Assembly: GCF_904426505.1 (NCBI RefSeq)
Contig: NZ_CAJGBN010000012.1
Location: 1-64,000 of the forward strand
Reading direction: 5' to 3'
From: Rubrivivax sp. A210
GTDB lineage: Bacteria; Pseudomonadota; Gammaproteobacteria; Burkholderiales; Burkholderiaceae_C
Length of the DNA stretch: 64,000 bases
The notes below the pieces were generated by a model. That model did no database searches. It was not told where the DNA came from and worked only from the letters and a program-made list of their open reading frames with translations. Below, in pieces: positions 27,805 to 37,023 of the stretch. Numbering within the stretch: position 1 is the stretch's first letter; each line of letters begins with the position of its first letter. The translations under genes were made by a program, and so were the position numbers.

Positions 27805-29508
27805 ATGAGCGATCTCCTGCCCCTGCTCGCCGAGCGTGACCTCGCGGCGCCGCTGGCCTGGCGCGGCGGCCAGGCCGTGAGCGGCGCGCAGTTCATCGCC
27901 GAGGCCCGGGCGCTGGCGCAGCAACTGCCCGACGGCCGCCCCATCAACCTGTGCCAGGACCGCCTGCACTTCGCGCTCGCCTTCGCCGCCGCCCTGCTGC
28001 GCGGCCAGACCAGCCTTCTGCCACCCAATGCCCTGCCCGAGACGCTGCGCCAGATTCCGGGCGATGGAACTGCCGCTTATCTGCTGGCCGATGACCCCGA
28101 CCTCGACGCCGGTGGCCTGCCGCTGCTGTCAGTGCAGCGCCCCACCGACGTGGAACCGGCCCAAGCCATGCCGCAGATCGCCGCCAGCCAGGCCGCAGCC
28201 TGCCTGCTGACCAGCGGCTCCACCGGCGTACCTCAGCCGCACAGCCGCCGCTGGCGCCAGCTCGTCGCCAGCGTGGAGGCCGAGGCCGAGCGGCTGGCGG
28301 CACTGATGGGCCGCGCCAGCCTGGCCGGCGTCAACATCGTCGCCACCGTGCCGGCCCAGCACAGCTATGGCTTCGAATCCAGCGTGCTGCTGGCCCTGCT
28401 GGGTGGTGCCGCCTTCGACGCCGGCCGGCCCTTCTACCCGGCCGACATCGCCGAGGGCTTGGCCCGCCTGCCGCGCCCGCGTGCCCTGGTGACGACGCCG
28501 CTGCACCTGAAGACCCTGTTGCTCGCCGGCGTGGCGCTGCCGCCCGTGGACCTGGTGCTCTCGGCCACGGCGCCGCTCTCGCCCCAGCTCGCGGCCCAGG
28601 CCGAGGCGGCCTTTGGCGGCATCCTGGCCGAGATCTATGGCTGCACCGAGGCCGGCCAGGTGGCAGCCCGCCGCACGACGGCCGGCGAGACCTGGACCAC
28701 GCTGGGCGCGATGCGCCTGCGCCAGGAGAGCGGGGCCGGCGCTGACCTTGGCGAAGGGCGCTACCTCGTCGACGGTGGCCCGGTCGAAGAGGCTACGCCC
28801 TTGGCCGACGTGCTGGTGCTCGAGGACGAGCGCCATTTCCGCCTGCTGGGCCGCGCCAACGACCTCATCCACGTCGCCGGCAAGCGCAGCTCGCTGGCGC
28901 ACCTGAACTTCCACCTCAACCGCATCGAGGGCGTCGCCGACGGCGCCTTCTGGCTGCCCGATGCCCGTGGCGAAGAGGTCGTCAGGCCGGTGGCCTTGGT
29001 CGTCGCGCCGGGCCTGAGTGCGCAGCAAATCATCACGGCGCTGCGCGAGCACCTGGAAGGCGCCTTCGTGCCGCGGCGCGTGATCCAGGTCGAGGCCCTG
29101 CCGCGCGAGGCCACCGGCAAGCTCACCGCGACGGCGCTCGCCCGCTTCGCGCGCCAGACGCTCGGCATCGCCGACGCCGACGCCGACGCCGACGCCGAAG
29201 AGGCCGTGGTCGACCTCCGCATCGCACCCGGGCATCCGGCCTTCGCCGGCCATTTTCCGGGCCGGCCGCTGCTGCCCGGCGCGGCGCTGCTGTCGCTGGT
29301 GGTGCAGGCGCTTGAGCGCCAGCCCGCGCTGCGCCACCGCCTGGGCGCCACGCCCGCCATTGCCAGCGCCAAGTTCCTGGCCCCGGTGGGCCCGGGCGCA
29401 CGCCTGCGCCTGGGCCTGCGCGCCCAGGGCCAGGGCCTGGCATTCGAGATCCGCGAGGGCGACACGCCCGTGGCACGCGGCCAGCTCACGGCCGGGGCGG
29501 CAGGGTGA
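27805..29508 (+). CDS. AMP-dependent acyl/aryl-ACP ligase fused to a hotdog dehydratase domain
   Basis: 567 residues. Residues 1 to about 450 form an ANL adenylating enzyme: ACLLTSGSTGVPQPH (P-loop), ILAEIYGCTEAGQV, and the C-terminal PREATGKLTATAL with the catalytic Lys. After the acidic ADADADADAE linker, residues about 470-567 are a FabZ/FabA-like hotdog with HPAFAGHFPGRPLLPGAALL. The ligase should activate an aryl starter acid onto ACP, and the hotdog should dehydrate or edit intermediates. These are separate genes in the E. coli aryl-polyene cluster, so this is a fusion. The start at 27805 follows the previous stop by 10 bp. Confidence 0.88.
   Translation: MSDLLPLLAERDLAAPLAWRGGQAVSGAQFIAEARALAQQLPDGRPINLCQDRLHFALAFAAALLRGQTSLLPPNALPETLRQIPGDGTAAYLLADDPDLDAGGLPLLSVQRPTDVEPAQAMPQIAASQAAACLLTSGSTGVPQPHSRRWRQLVASVEAEAERLAALMGRASLAGVNIVATVPAQHSYGFESSVLLALLGGAAFDAGRPFYPADIAEGLARLPRPRALVTTPLHLKTLLLAGVALPPVDLVLSATAPLSPQLAAQAEAAFGGILAEIYGCTEAGQVAARRTTAGETWTTLGAMRLRQESGAGADLGEGRYLVDGGPVEEATPLADVLVLEDERHFRLLGRANDLIHVAGKRSSLAHLNFHLNRIEGVADGAFWLPDARGEEVVRPVALVVAPGLSAQQIITALREHLEGAFVPRRVIQVEALPREATGKLTATALARFARQTLGIADADADADAEEAVVDLRIAPGHPAFAGHFPGRPLLPGAALLSLVVQALERQPALRHRLGATPAIASAKFLAPVGPGARLRLGLRAQGQGLAFEIREGDTPVARGQLTAGAAG
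29170..29199 (+). repeat. In-frame GCCGAC hexamer repeat in the fusion linker
   Basis: Four exact copies of GCCGAC followed by one GCCGAA encode the alternating Ala-Asp linker between the ligase and hotdog domains of the gene at 27805. The unit is in frame, so slippage would only lengthen or shorten the linker. Confidence 0.85.
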
Positions 29509-30461
29509 GCGGCATGGCCCCGCCCGGCCCTCGCCAGGCCGCGGCCCCCGAATGGGCCGCCAGCGACGAGCGCAGCAACGCGGTCACGCTGCGCCTGATG
29601 GCCTGGATCGCGGTGACGGCGGGGCGCCCTGTGGCGCGCCTGTTGCTGCACCCCATTGCGCTGTACTTCCTGTGCTTCGCGCCCGCGCCGCGCCGCCATG
29701 CGCGGCGCTACCTGGGGCGGGCGCTGGGCCGGCCGGCGAGCTGGCTCGACCTCTACCGCCACTTCCACGCCTTCTCGGCCACGGTGCTGGACCGCGTCTA
29801 CTTCGTGCGCGGCCAGATGCAGGCCTTCGATCTTCAGATCACCGGCGAGCACCTGGTCGACGAGACCCTGGCCGAGGGCCGCGGCGCCTTTCTGCTCGGT
29901 GCCCACCTGGGCAGCTTCGAGGCCTTGCACGCGGTGGGCGACAGCCGCCCGGGGCTGGAAGTGGCGATGGTCATGTTCCCCGACAACGCGCGCAAGATCC
30001 ACGGCGTGCTGCAGGCGCTGGCGCCCGAGTTCAGGCTCTCGGTCATCGCCATCGGCCGCAGCGGCTCGACGCTGCAGATCCGCGACGCGCTGGACGCCGG
30101 CAAGCTGGTGGGCCTGCTGGGTGATCGCTCGCTGGGCGCCGATTCGGCGCGCACGCTCAGCGTCGAACTGCCCTTCCTGGGCCGTGCCGCGCGCTTCACC
30201 GACGGCCCGCTGCGCCTGGCCATGCTGCTGCGCCGCCGCGTCATCTTCATGGTGGGCCTCTACCGCGGCGGGCGCCGCTATGACATCCGTTTCGAGGTAC
30301 TGGCCGATTTCCGCCAGCCGCCGGCCGAGCCCGCCGCGCGAGAGCAGGCCATCCAGACCGCGCTGGCCGCCTATGCCGCACGGCTGGAAGCACTCTGTCG
30401 TGAGGTTCCCTACAACTGGTTCAACTTCTTCGACTTCTGGAATGAGGACGCACAGCCCTGA
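29505..30461 (+). CDS. Lysophospholipid/lauroyl acyltransferase-like protein (LpxL/HtrB type)
   Basis: 318 residues from a GTG start whose TGA overlap with the previous stop (GTGA) implies coupling. A membrane-anchoring segment (ARLLLHPIALYFLCFAPAP) precedes the HX4E catalytic motif HLGSFE (H134, E139), then a DRSLGADSARTLSVELPFLGRAARF substrate block and the C-terminal EVPYNWFNFFDFW. LpxL-type enzymes acylate lipid A; homologues in aryl-polyene clusters are thought to attach the polyene to a lipid carrier at the inner membrane. Confidence 0.88.
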   Translation: MSGMAPPGPRQAAAPEWAASDERSNAVTLRLMAWIAVTAGRPVARLLLHPIALYFLCFAPAPRRHARRYLGRALGRPASWLDLYRHFHAFSATVLDRVYFVRGQMQAFDLQITGEHLVDETLAEGRGAFLLGAHLGSFEALHAVGDSRPGLEVAMVMFPDNARKIHGVLQALAPEFRLSVIAIGRSGSTLQIRDALDAGKLVGLLGDRSLGADSARTLSVELPFLGRAARFTDGPLRLAMLLRRRVIFMVGLYRGGRRYDIRFEVLADFRQPPAEPAAREQAIQTALAAYAARLEALCREVPYNWFNFFDFWNEDAQP

Positions 30462-31029
30462 TCGCCGCGGCTTCGTCGCCGGCCTGCTGCTTGCGGCGGC
30501 GCTGCCGGCGCGCGCCCTCGACCTGCCCGAGCTGGCTGCGCTGCTGGCGCGGCGCAAGAGCGGCGAGGCACGCTTCACCGAAGAGCGCACCGTGGGCGGC
30601 CTCGACGGCCCGCTGCTCTCAAGCGGCACGCTCAGCTTCACCGCGCCCAGCCGCTTTGCCCGCCACACGCTGCAGCCGCGCGAGGAGTCCATGGTCGTCG
30701 ACGGCAACAGCCTGGTGCTCAAGCGCGGCGGCCGCAGCCGCCAGATGGCGCTGGACGCGATACCTGAACTCGGCGCCCTGGTCGAGGCCCTGCGCGGCAC
30801 GCTCAGCGGCGACGCGGCCACGCTGGCGCGCCACTTCCAGGTCCAGGTCGAGGGCGCGCCGGCGCGCTGGACGCTCACGCTGAAGCCGCGCGACGCCCGC
30901 CTGGCCACCCAGCTGCGCGAGATCAAGATCACCGGCCTGGCGAGCGATGTGCGCAGCGTCGAGTTGTGGATGTCCGGCGGCGACCGCTCGGTGATGGCCA
31001 TCGAGCCGCTGCCGGCCGCGGCCCGATGA
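30442..31029 (+). CDS. LolA-like periplasmic outer-membrane carrier protein
   Basis: 195 residues, overlapping the acyltransferase by 20 bp. The start MRTHSPDRRGFVAGLLLAAALPARA is a signal peptide with a DRRGF twin-arginine-like patch. The mature part resembles LolA (FTEERTVGGLDGPLLSSGTLSFTAPSRFARHTLQPREESMVVDGNSLVL), a half-barrel with a hydrophobic cavity. In aryl-polyene clusters a LolA-like protein together with the MMPL exporter is proposed to ferry the lipidated polyene to the outer membrane. Confidence 0.82.
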   Translation: MRTHSPDRRGFVAGLLLAAALPARALDLPELAALLARRKSGEARFTEERTVGGLDGPLLSSGTLSFTAPSRFARHTLQPREESMVVDGNSLVLKRGGRSRQMALDAIPELGALVEALRGTLSGDAATLARHFQVQVEGAPARWTLTLKPRDARLATQLREIKITGLASDVRSVELWMSGGDRSVMAIEPLPAAAR

Positions 31030-33422
31030 GCGGGCCCGCGCACGAGGCGAGCCGCGCCCCGCCCCGCCACCGCGCCTGGATCGTCGCGGCCTGGCTGCTG
31101 CTGCTGGCCGCGGCGCTGGGCCAGATCCTGCGCACGAATTTCACCGCCGACCTCAGCGCCTTCCTGCCCGCCAGCCCCGACGCCCAGCAACGCGTGCTGA
31201 TCGAGCAGCTCGAAAGCGGCGCCCCGGCGCGCACCCTGCTGCTGGCCATCGAAGGCGGCGACGCCCGCCTGCGGGCCGAAGCCTCCCGCGCACTGGCGGC
31301 GCGGCTGCGTGCCAGCGGCCTGTTCGAGCAGGTGGGCAACGGCGAGACCGAGGCCTGGGCCCAGGTCGGCAGCTGGCTGGTGGACAACCGCTATGCGCTG
31401 AGCCCGGCGGTCGAGCCGCAGCGCTTCACTGCGGCCGGCCTGCGCGACGCCTTCGCCGACATGCTCTCGCTGCTGGGCACGCCGGCCGGCGGCGCCGTCA
31501 AGCCGCTGCTGGAACGCGACCCCACCGGCGAAACCCTGCGCATCGCCGAAGGACTGATTCCGTCGGGGGCGCCGCGCAGCGTCGAAGGCGTCTGGGCCTC
31601 GCGCACGGGCGAGCGCGCCCTGCTCATCACCGGCAGCAAGGCGCCAGGTGCCGACCTCGACGCCCAGGCCGTGACCATCGCCCGCGTCAGGAGCGAGTTC
31701 GCCGCCGTCGGTGGCGACTTGAAGCTGTTGATGAGCGGCGCGCCGCTGTTCGGCGTCGACAGCCGGGCCCAGATCGAGCGCGAGATCCACTGGCTGGCCG
31801 CCGCCGGCACGCTGCTGATGAGCGCCCTGCTGCTGGCTGCCTTTGCTTCGCTGCGCGCGCTGCTGGTGGCGCTGCTGCCGGTGGCGAGCGGCGTGCTGGC
31901 GGGCATTGCCGCGGTCAGCCTCGCCTTTGGCACGGTTCACGGCATCACGCTGGGTTTTGGCACTACGCTCATCGGCGAGGCGGTGGACTACGCCATCTAC
32001 TACCTGATCCAGGCGCGCGCCGGCGGCTGGCGCCACTGGCTTCGCGAGGGCTGGCCCACCGTCAGGCTGGGGCTGCTGACCTCGGTCTGCGGCTTCGCGG
32101 CCCTGGTCTTCTCGGGCTTTCCGGGGCTGATGCAGCTGGGTGTGTTCTCGGTCGCCGGCCTCTTTGGCGCGGCGCTGTTCACCCGCTTCGTGCTGCCGGT
32201 GCTGATGCCCGACGGCGCCGCGGGCACCCGCGGCGCCGCCCGCCGCCGCGCCCTGGGCGGCGCGGTGGCGCGGGCCTTCGCCTGGCTGCCGCGCCTGCGC
32301 TGGCCGCTGCTGGCCCTGGGCGTGGCCGCCGCGGCCGTGCTGTGGCAGCGCGGCGACCTCTGGCGCGCCGAGCTGAGCGCGCTCAGCCCCATTCCCAAAG
32401 CGGCCCAGGATCTGGACGCCAGCCTGCGTGCCGACCTCAGCGCAGGCGATTCGCGCAGCCTGGTGGTGGTGTCGGGCGCCGACCTCGAGGCCACGTTGCG
32501 CCAGGCCGAGGCCGCCGGCCGCCTGCTCGACGCCCTCGTGGAGCGCGGCGCCATCGCCGGCTACGACAGCGTGGCGCGTTGGCTGCCCAGCGCCGCCACC
32601 CAGGACCAGCGCCGCGCCAGCCTGCCCGACGCGGCCACGCTGCATGCGGCCGTGGCCGCGGCCACGGCCGGCGGCCCGCTGCGCGCCGAGCGCCTGGCGC
32701 CTTTCATGGCCGAGGTGCAGGCGGCACGCCAGCGGCCCCCGGTGACGCTGGCCGGGCTGCGCGGCGCCGGGCTCTCGCCGCTGATCGATGCCCTGCTGCT
32801 GCAGCGCAAGGACGGCAGCTGGGTCACGCTGCTGCCGCTGCAGCCGCCGCAGGCGGCAAGCGCCGGCCTCGACACCGCCGCGGTGCGCGCCAGCCTGCAG
32901 GCGCTGCCGGGCAGCCAGGTCATCGAGATCGGCGCCGAGCTGTCGCGCCTGTATGCGCGTTACCTGCGCGAGGCCCAGGTCCAGGCCCTGTTCGGCGCCC
33001 TCGGCGTGGTGCTGCTGATGGCCTTCACGCTGCGCTCGCCGGCGCGCCTGCTGGCGGTCTGCCAGCCCTTGCTGCTGGCCGTGCTGCTGACCTTGGGCGG
33101 CCTGGCCGCGCTGCAGGTCCAGCTTGGCATCCTGCACCTGGTGGGCCTGCTGCTGGTGGTGGCCGTGGGCTCGAACTACGCCCTCTTCTTCGACCTGCTG
33201 CGCCGCCGCCTGCCAGCCGACGACGACGCCGACACCCTGGCCTCGCTGCTGCTGGCCAATCTCACCACGGTGCTGTCCTTCGGGCTGTTGGCGCTGTCGG
33301 CCATTCCGGCACTCTCGGCCATCGGCCGCGTGGTGGCGCCGGGAGCGCTGCTGGCGTTGCTGCTCGCAGCGGCCTTCGCCCCGCGCATGTTCGGTGCAAA
33401 GCCTGCGTCACAGGGTGCGTGA
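31026..33422 (+). CDS. MMPL/RND-family lipid exporter
   Basis: 798 residues, overlapping the LolA-like gene by ATGA. The topology is a two-fold repeat: a transmembrane helix at about 18-37, a periplasmic domain to about 255, a helix bundle (260-400, with TTLIGEAVDYAIYYLIQA), another single helix near 425-440, a second periplasmic domain, and a final bundle (about 655-790, LLLVVAVGSNYALFFDLLRRR). MMPL exporters use the proton gradient to move hydrophobic products; here it should handle the lipid-linked aryl polyene. Confidence 0.9.
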   Translation: MSGPAHEASRAPPRHRAWIVAAWLLLLAAALGQILRTNFTADLSAFLPASPDAQQRVLIEQLESGAPARTLLLAIEGGDARLRAEASRALAARLRASGLFEQVGNGETEAWAQVGSWLVDNRYALSPAVEPQRFTAAGLRDAFADMLSLLGTPAGGAVKPLLERDPTGETLRIAEGLIPSGAPRSVEGVWASRTGERALLITGSKAPGADLDAQAVTIARVRSEFAAVGGDLKLLMSGAPLFGVDSRAQIEREIHWLAAAGTLLMSALLLAAFASLRALLVALLPVASGVLAGIAAVSLAFGTVHGITLGFGTTLIGEAVDYAIYYLIQARAGGWRHWLREGWPTVRLGLLTSVCGFAALVFSGFPGLMQLGVFSVAGLFGAALFTRFVLPVLMPDGAAGTRGAARRRALGGAVARAFAWLPRLRWPLLALGVAAAAVLWQRGDLWRAELSALSPIPKAAQDLDASLRADLSAGDSRSLVVVSGADLEATLRQAEAAGRLLDALVERGAIAGYDSVARWLPSAATQDQRRASLPDAATLHAAVAAATAGGPLRAERLAPFMAEVQAARQRPPVTLAGLRGAGLSPLIDALLLQRKDGSWVTLLPLQPPQAASAGLDTAAVRASLQALPGSQVIEIGAELSRLYARYLREAQVQALFGALGVVLLMAFTLRSPARLLAVCQPLLLAVLLTLGGLAALQVQLGILHLVGLLLVVAVGSNYALFFDLLRRRLPADDDADTLASLLLANLTTVLSFGLLALSAIPALSAIGRVVAPGALLALLLAAAFAPRMFGAKPASQGA

Positions 33423-33438
33423 GAAAATTTTCGCCAGC

Positions 33439-34281
33439 ATGTCCGCCGCCCCGCCCCTCGCCTCAGCCCCCCGCCCGCCCCGCTGGCCGCTGCCGCCCTT
33501 CATCACCGCCACCCTGGGCCTGCATGGCGCGGCGGCAGCAGCGGCGCTGGCCCTGCCTGGCGCCTGGCCCTGGGCCGCGGGCGCGGTGGCGGCCAACCAC
33601 CTGGCCATCACCGCCGCCGGCCTGTGGCCGCGCAGCACCTGGCTGGGGCCCAATGTGCGGCGCCTGCCCGGCGGCGCGGCCCAGGTGGCGCTGACCATTG
33701 ACGACGGCCCCGACCCCGAGGTCACGCCGGCCGTGCTCGACCTGCTGGCCGAACTGGGCGTGCGCGCCAGCTTCTTCTGCATCGCCGAGCGCGCACGCGC
33801 CCAGCCGGCGCTGCTGCGCCGCATCGTCGCCGCCGGCCACAGCGTGCAAAACCACAGCCTGCGCCACGACCACCGCTTCTCGCTGATGGGCCCGCGCGGC
33901 CTGACGCGCGAGGTCGGCGACGCGCAGGCCTTGCTGGCCGATCTGAGCGGCGTGCAGCCCCAGGCCTTCCGCGCCCCGGCCGGGCTGCGCAACCCCTTTC
34001 TCGATCCGGTGCTGCATGCGCTGTCGCTGCACCTGGTGAGCTGGACGCGGCGCGGCTTCGACACCCGCACGGCCGATGCCGATGTGGTGTTGGCTCGCCT
34101 CAGCCGCGGCCTCGCCGCCGGCGACATCCTGCTGCTGCACGACGGCAACGCCCGGCGTGGCGCCAGCGGCCGGCCGCTGCTGCTGGATGTGCTGCCGCCG
34201 CTGGTGGCGCGCTGCCGCGCCGCCGGCCTGCGCCTGGTGACGCTGGCCGAGGCGCTGCCGCCGCGCCACGCTGCGGCATGA
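33439..34281 (+). CDS. Polysaccharide deacetylase-family (NodB homology) protein
   Basis: 280 residues. Two hydrophobic N-terminal stretches (about 20-62) anchor the protein. The NodB core shows LTIDDGPDPEVTPAVL with the Asp pair D88/D89, the metal histidines in QNHSLRHDHRF (H139, H143), FRAPAGLRNP and ILLLHDG. It would remove an acetyl group from a sugar amide or ester in the periplasm. In this pigment cluster it could act on a glycosylated head group installed by the GT2 at 42989; that is inference. It begins 16 bp after the exporter. Confidence 0.85.
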   Translation: MSAAPPLASAPRPPRWPLPPFITATLGLHGAAAAAALALPGAWPWAAGAVAANHLAITAAGLWPRSTWLGPNVRRLPGGAAQVALTIDDGPDPEVTPAVLDLLAELGVRASFFCIAERARAQPALLRRIVAAGHSVQNHSLRHDHRFSLMGPRGLTREVGDAQALLADLSGVQPQAFRAPAGLRNPFLDPVLHALSLHLVSWTRRGFDTRTADADVVLARLSRGLAAGDILLLHDGNARRGASGRPLLLDVLPPLVARCRAAGLRLVTLAEALPPRHAAA

Positions 34282-35048
34282 GGCGCGACGACACCCCCAG
34301 CCTCACGGCCACGGCCGCCTGGCGCGCCGTCCATGCCGCGGCCTGCGCGCCCTACCGCGCCGTGCCCGGCTTCTACCGCCTGATCGGCATGCAATGGTCC
34401 TGGCATTGGGCGCGCGGCAAGCTCGCCCACGACCCGGTCTTCCGCGGCCTGCTCGAACGCGGCGACCTGCCGCCGCGCGCCCGCGTCGTTGACATCGGCG
34501 GCGGCCAGGGCCTCATCGCCGCCCTGCTGCACGCCTGCGAGCAAGTGGCCGAGCGCCAGGGCTGGCCCGCGGCCTGGGGTGCGGCGCCCTCGGCCACCGC
34601 CTACACCTGCATCGAGCTGATGGCGCGCGACGCCCGCCGCGGCGAGACGGCCCTGCACGGCCTGCACTTCGGCCCGCGCTTCGTCTGCGCCGACATGCGC
34701 CAGGCGCCGCTGCCGCCCTGCGACGTGGTCGTCATCCTCGACGTGCTGCACTACGTGGACCACGCGGCGCAGGACGCCTTGCTCGAGCGCGTGCGTGCCG
34801 CGCTGGCGCCGCGAGGTCGCCTGCTGCTGCGCGTGGGCGACGCCGCCAACCTGCGCGGCTTCGCCATCAGCCAGTGGGTCGACCGCGTCGTCACCGCGGC
34901 GCGCGGCCACAAGGTGGCGCCGAGCTGGGGCCGGCCACTCGCGGCCTGGATCGCGCGCCTTGAGGAACTCGGCTTCACGGTTCACAGCCTGCCGATGAGC
35001 CAGGGCACGCCCTTCGCCAATGTGCTGCTGGTCGCTGATCTGACATGA
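34278..35048 (+). CDS. SAM-dependent class I methyltransferase of the pigment cluster
   Basis: 256 residues with motif I RVVDIGGGQGLIAALL (about 69-84), an acidic post-motif CIELMARDARRG and DVVVILDVLHYVDHAAQDALLERVRAAL. The N terminus is unusual (about 65 residues rich in Trp/Arg before the Rossmann core). It could O-methylate the aryl hydroxyl of the polyene, as in xanthomonadin-type pigments. It overlaps both neighbours by ATGA, showing tight coupling inside the biosynthetic operon. Confidence 0.85.
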   Translation: MRRDDTPSLTATAAWRAVHAAACAPYRAVPGFYRLIGMQWSWHWARGKLAHDPVFRGLLERGDLPPRARVVDIGGGQGLIAALLHACEQVAERQGWPAAWGAAPSATAYTCIELMARDARRGETALHGLHFGPRFVCADMRQAPLPPCDVVVILDVLHYVDHAAQDALLERVRAALAPRGRLLLRVGDAANLRGFAISQWVDRVVTAARGHKVAPSWGRPLAAWIARLEELGFTVHSLPMSQGTPFANVLLVADLT

Positions 35049-36229
35049 AGCCGCTGGCCGTCAGCGCCTACACCCTGGTCACCGCGCTCGGTGCCGGCCG
35101 TGCCGCCACGCTGGCGGCGCTGCAGGCCTCGCGCAGCGGCCTGGCACGCCAGGATTTCGAGACCGCGGCGCTGGGCAGTTGGCTGGGCGTGGCCGCTGGC
35201 GTCGACGACGTGGTTCTTGCGCCCGAACTGTCCGAGTACGACTGCCGCAACAACCGCCTGGCCGATCTCGGCCTGCGCGCCGACGGCTTCGGCGAGCGCG
35301 TGCGCCAGGCGGCGCAGCGCTGGGGCGGGTCGCGCATCGGCGTCTTCCTGGGCACCAGCACCTCGGGCATCCTGCAGACCGAGATCGCCTACCGTCACCG
35401 CGACGCCAGTGGCGCGCTGCCGGCCAGCCTGCACTACGGCCAGACCCACAACAGCTACTCGGTGGCGCGCTATGTGCGCGCGGCGCTGGGCCTGGCGGGG
35501 CCGGCTTATGTGGTGTCGACGGCCTGCTCGTCCAGTGCCAAGGTCTTCGCCGCGGCGGCGCGCATGGTCGAGGCCGGCGTCGTCGACGCCGCCGTCGTGG
35601 GCGGGGTCGACAGCCTGTGCATGACCACGCTCTATGGCTTCAAGTCACTGGAGCTGATGTCCGACGACATCTGCCGCCCCTGGGACGCGCAGCGCAATGG
35701 CCTCTCGCTGGGCGAGGGCGCGGCCTATGCGCTGCTGGAACGCGACGCCGCCGCGCCCCTGGCCTGGTTGCTGGGCGCGGGCGAGAGCAGCGACGGCCAC
35801 CACATGAGCAGCCCCCACCCCGAAGGCGCCGGCGCCGCCGCCGCGATGCGCGCCGCCCTGGCCCAGGCCGGGCTGCAGCCGGGCGCTGTGGACTACCTCA
35901 ACCTGCACGGCACCGGCACGCCGGGCAACGACGCCGCCGAAGACAAGGCCGTGGCCGCCGTCTTCGGCACCGCCCTGCCCTGCAGCAGCACCAAGGGCCA
36001 CACCGGCCACACGCTGGGCGCAGCCGGCGGGGTCGAGGCCGCCATCTCCATGCTGGCGCTGCAGCACGGCTTCATGCCCGCCGGCCTGAACGTGCAGACG
36101 CCCGACCCGGCCCTGCGCAGCGCCTATCTTTACCAGCCGCGCCAGCAGGCGCTGCGCGTTGTGGCGAGCAATTCCTTCGGCTTCGGCGGCAGCAATGCCT
36201 GCCTGGTCTTCGGGGTCGCGGCGCCATGA
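35045..36229 (+). CDS. Beta-ketoacyl-ACP synthase (FabF-like, chain-extending KS) of the aryl-polyene cluster
   Basis: 394 residues. The full catalytic triad is visible: C161 in VVSTACSSSAKVF, H288 in LNLHGTGTPGND and H322 in TKGHTGHTLGAAGG. It should condense malonyl-ACP with the aryl-polyenoyl-ACP. It is coupled by ATGA to the methyltransferase before it and to the KS-like partner after it, forming one of two KS plus KS-like pairs in this cluster. Confidence 0.92.
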   Translation: MKPLAVSAYTLVTALGAGRAATLAALQASRSGLARQDFETAALGSWLGVAAGVDDVVLAPELSEYDCRNNRLADLGLRADGFGERVRQAAQRWGGSRIGVFLGTSTSGILQTEIAYRHRDASGALPASLHYGQTHNSYSVARYVRAALGLAGPAYVVSTACSSSAKVFAAAARMVEAGVVDAAVVGGVDSLCMTTLYGFKSLELMSDDICRPWDAQRNGLSLGEGAAYALLERDAAAPLAWLLGAGESSDGHHMSSPHPEGAGAAAAMRAALAQAGLQPGAVDYLNLHGTGTPGNDAAEDKAVAAVFGTALPCSSTKGHTGHTLGAAGGVEAAISMLALQHGFMPAGLNVQTPDPALRSAYLYQPRQQALRVVASNSFGFGGSNACLVFGVAAP

Positions 36230-37023
36230 CCACGCTGCGCGTCGCCATCACCGGCATCGGCCTGCTGGGCCCCGGCCTGGCCAGCTGGACTGGCGGCAGC
36301 GCCCTGCTGCGCGACCCGTCGGCCTGGCAGGCGGCGCCCACGGTGGTACCGCCGCCGGGGCGATTGCCGCCCACCGAGAGGCGGCGCGCCGGCACCGTGG
36401 TCAAGGCCTCGCTGGTGGTGGCCGACGAAGCGGTGGCGATGGCTGGCGCCGACGCTGCCAGCCTGGCCACCGTCTTCTGCTCCTCCACCGGCGACCCCGC
36501 CAACTGCCATCTGCTGTGCGAGGCCCTGGCCGCGCCCGAGCGCCTGGTGTCGCCGACGCGCTTCACGAACTCGGTCCACAACGCGCCGGCCGGCTACTGG
36601 CACATCGCCTGCGCCTCCCGCGCGCCGTCCACCAGCCTGGCCGCCTTCGACGCCAGCTTCGCCGCCGGCCTGCTGGAGGCGGTGGTGCAGTGCCTGGCCA
36701 GCGGCGCGCCGGTGCTGCTGGTGGCCTGCGACCTGCCCTATCCCGAGCCGCTGCACCGCCTGCGGCCGGTGGCCGACGCCTTTGCGCTGGCCCTGGTTGT
36801 CGCGCCGGCCGACTTCATCATCGGCCGTGGCCTGGCGCTGAGCGTCACGTCCGAGGCCACCGCCACGCCCTGCGTCCACGCCGGGCTCGAGGCCGTGCGG
36901 CTGGGCATCCCGGCGGCTCGCGCCCTGCCGCTGCTGCAGGCACTGGCCGGCGCCGCCGCGGCCCGCGTCGTCATTGAAGGCCTGCCCGGCCTGGCGCTGC
37001 ACGCCGAGGTCGCGCCGCGATGA
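36226..37023 (+). CDS. Ketosynthase-like partner lacking the active-site Cys (chain-length-factor type)
   Basis: 265 residues matching only the N-terminal half of a thiolase-fold KS. In the alignment to STACSSS the local sequence is SRAPSTS, so the nucleophilic Cys is Pro. The segment FTNSVHNAPAGYWHIA is characteristic of the KS-like partner found in aryl-polyene clusters. It probably forms an inactive heterodimer subunit with the KS encoded immediately upstream, setting chain length. It overlaps both neighbours by 4 bp. Confidence 0.85.
   Translation: MTTLRVAITGIGLLGPGLASWTGGSALLRDPSAWQAAPTVVPPPGRLPPTERRRAGTVVKASLVVADEAVAMAGADAASLATVFCSSTGDPANCHLLCEALAAPERLVSPTRFTNSVHNAPAGYWHIACASRAPSTSLAAFDASFAAGLLEAVVQCLASGAPVLLVACDLPYPEPLHRLRPVADAFALALVVAPADFIIGRGLALSVTSEATATPCVHAGLEAVRLGIPAARALPLLQALAGAAAARVVIEGLPGLALHAEVAPR

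Noticed and set aside
28761..33137. 1458-codon open frame on the minus strand across the pigment genes
   Set aside because: The plus strand in the same interval encodes the ligase fusion, acyltransferase, LolA-like and MMPL proteins with clear motifs. The antisense product is Arg/Gln/Gly/Ala-rich and matches nothing.
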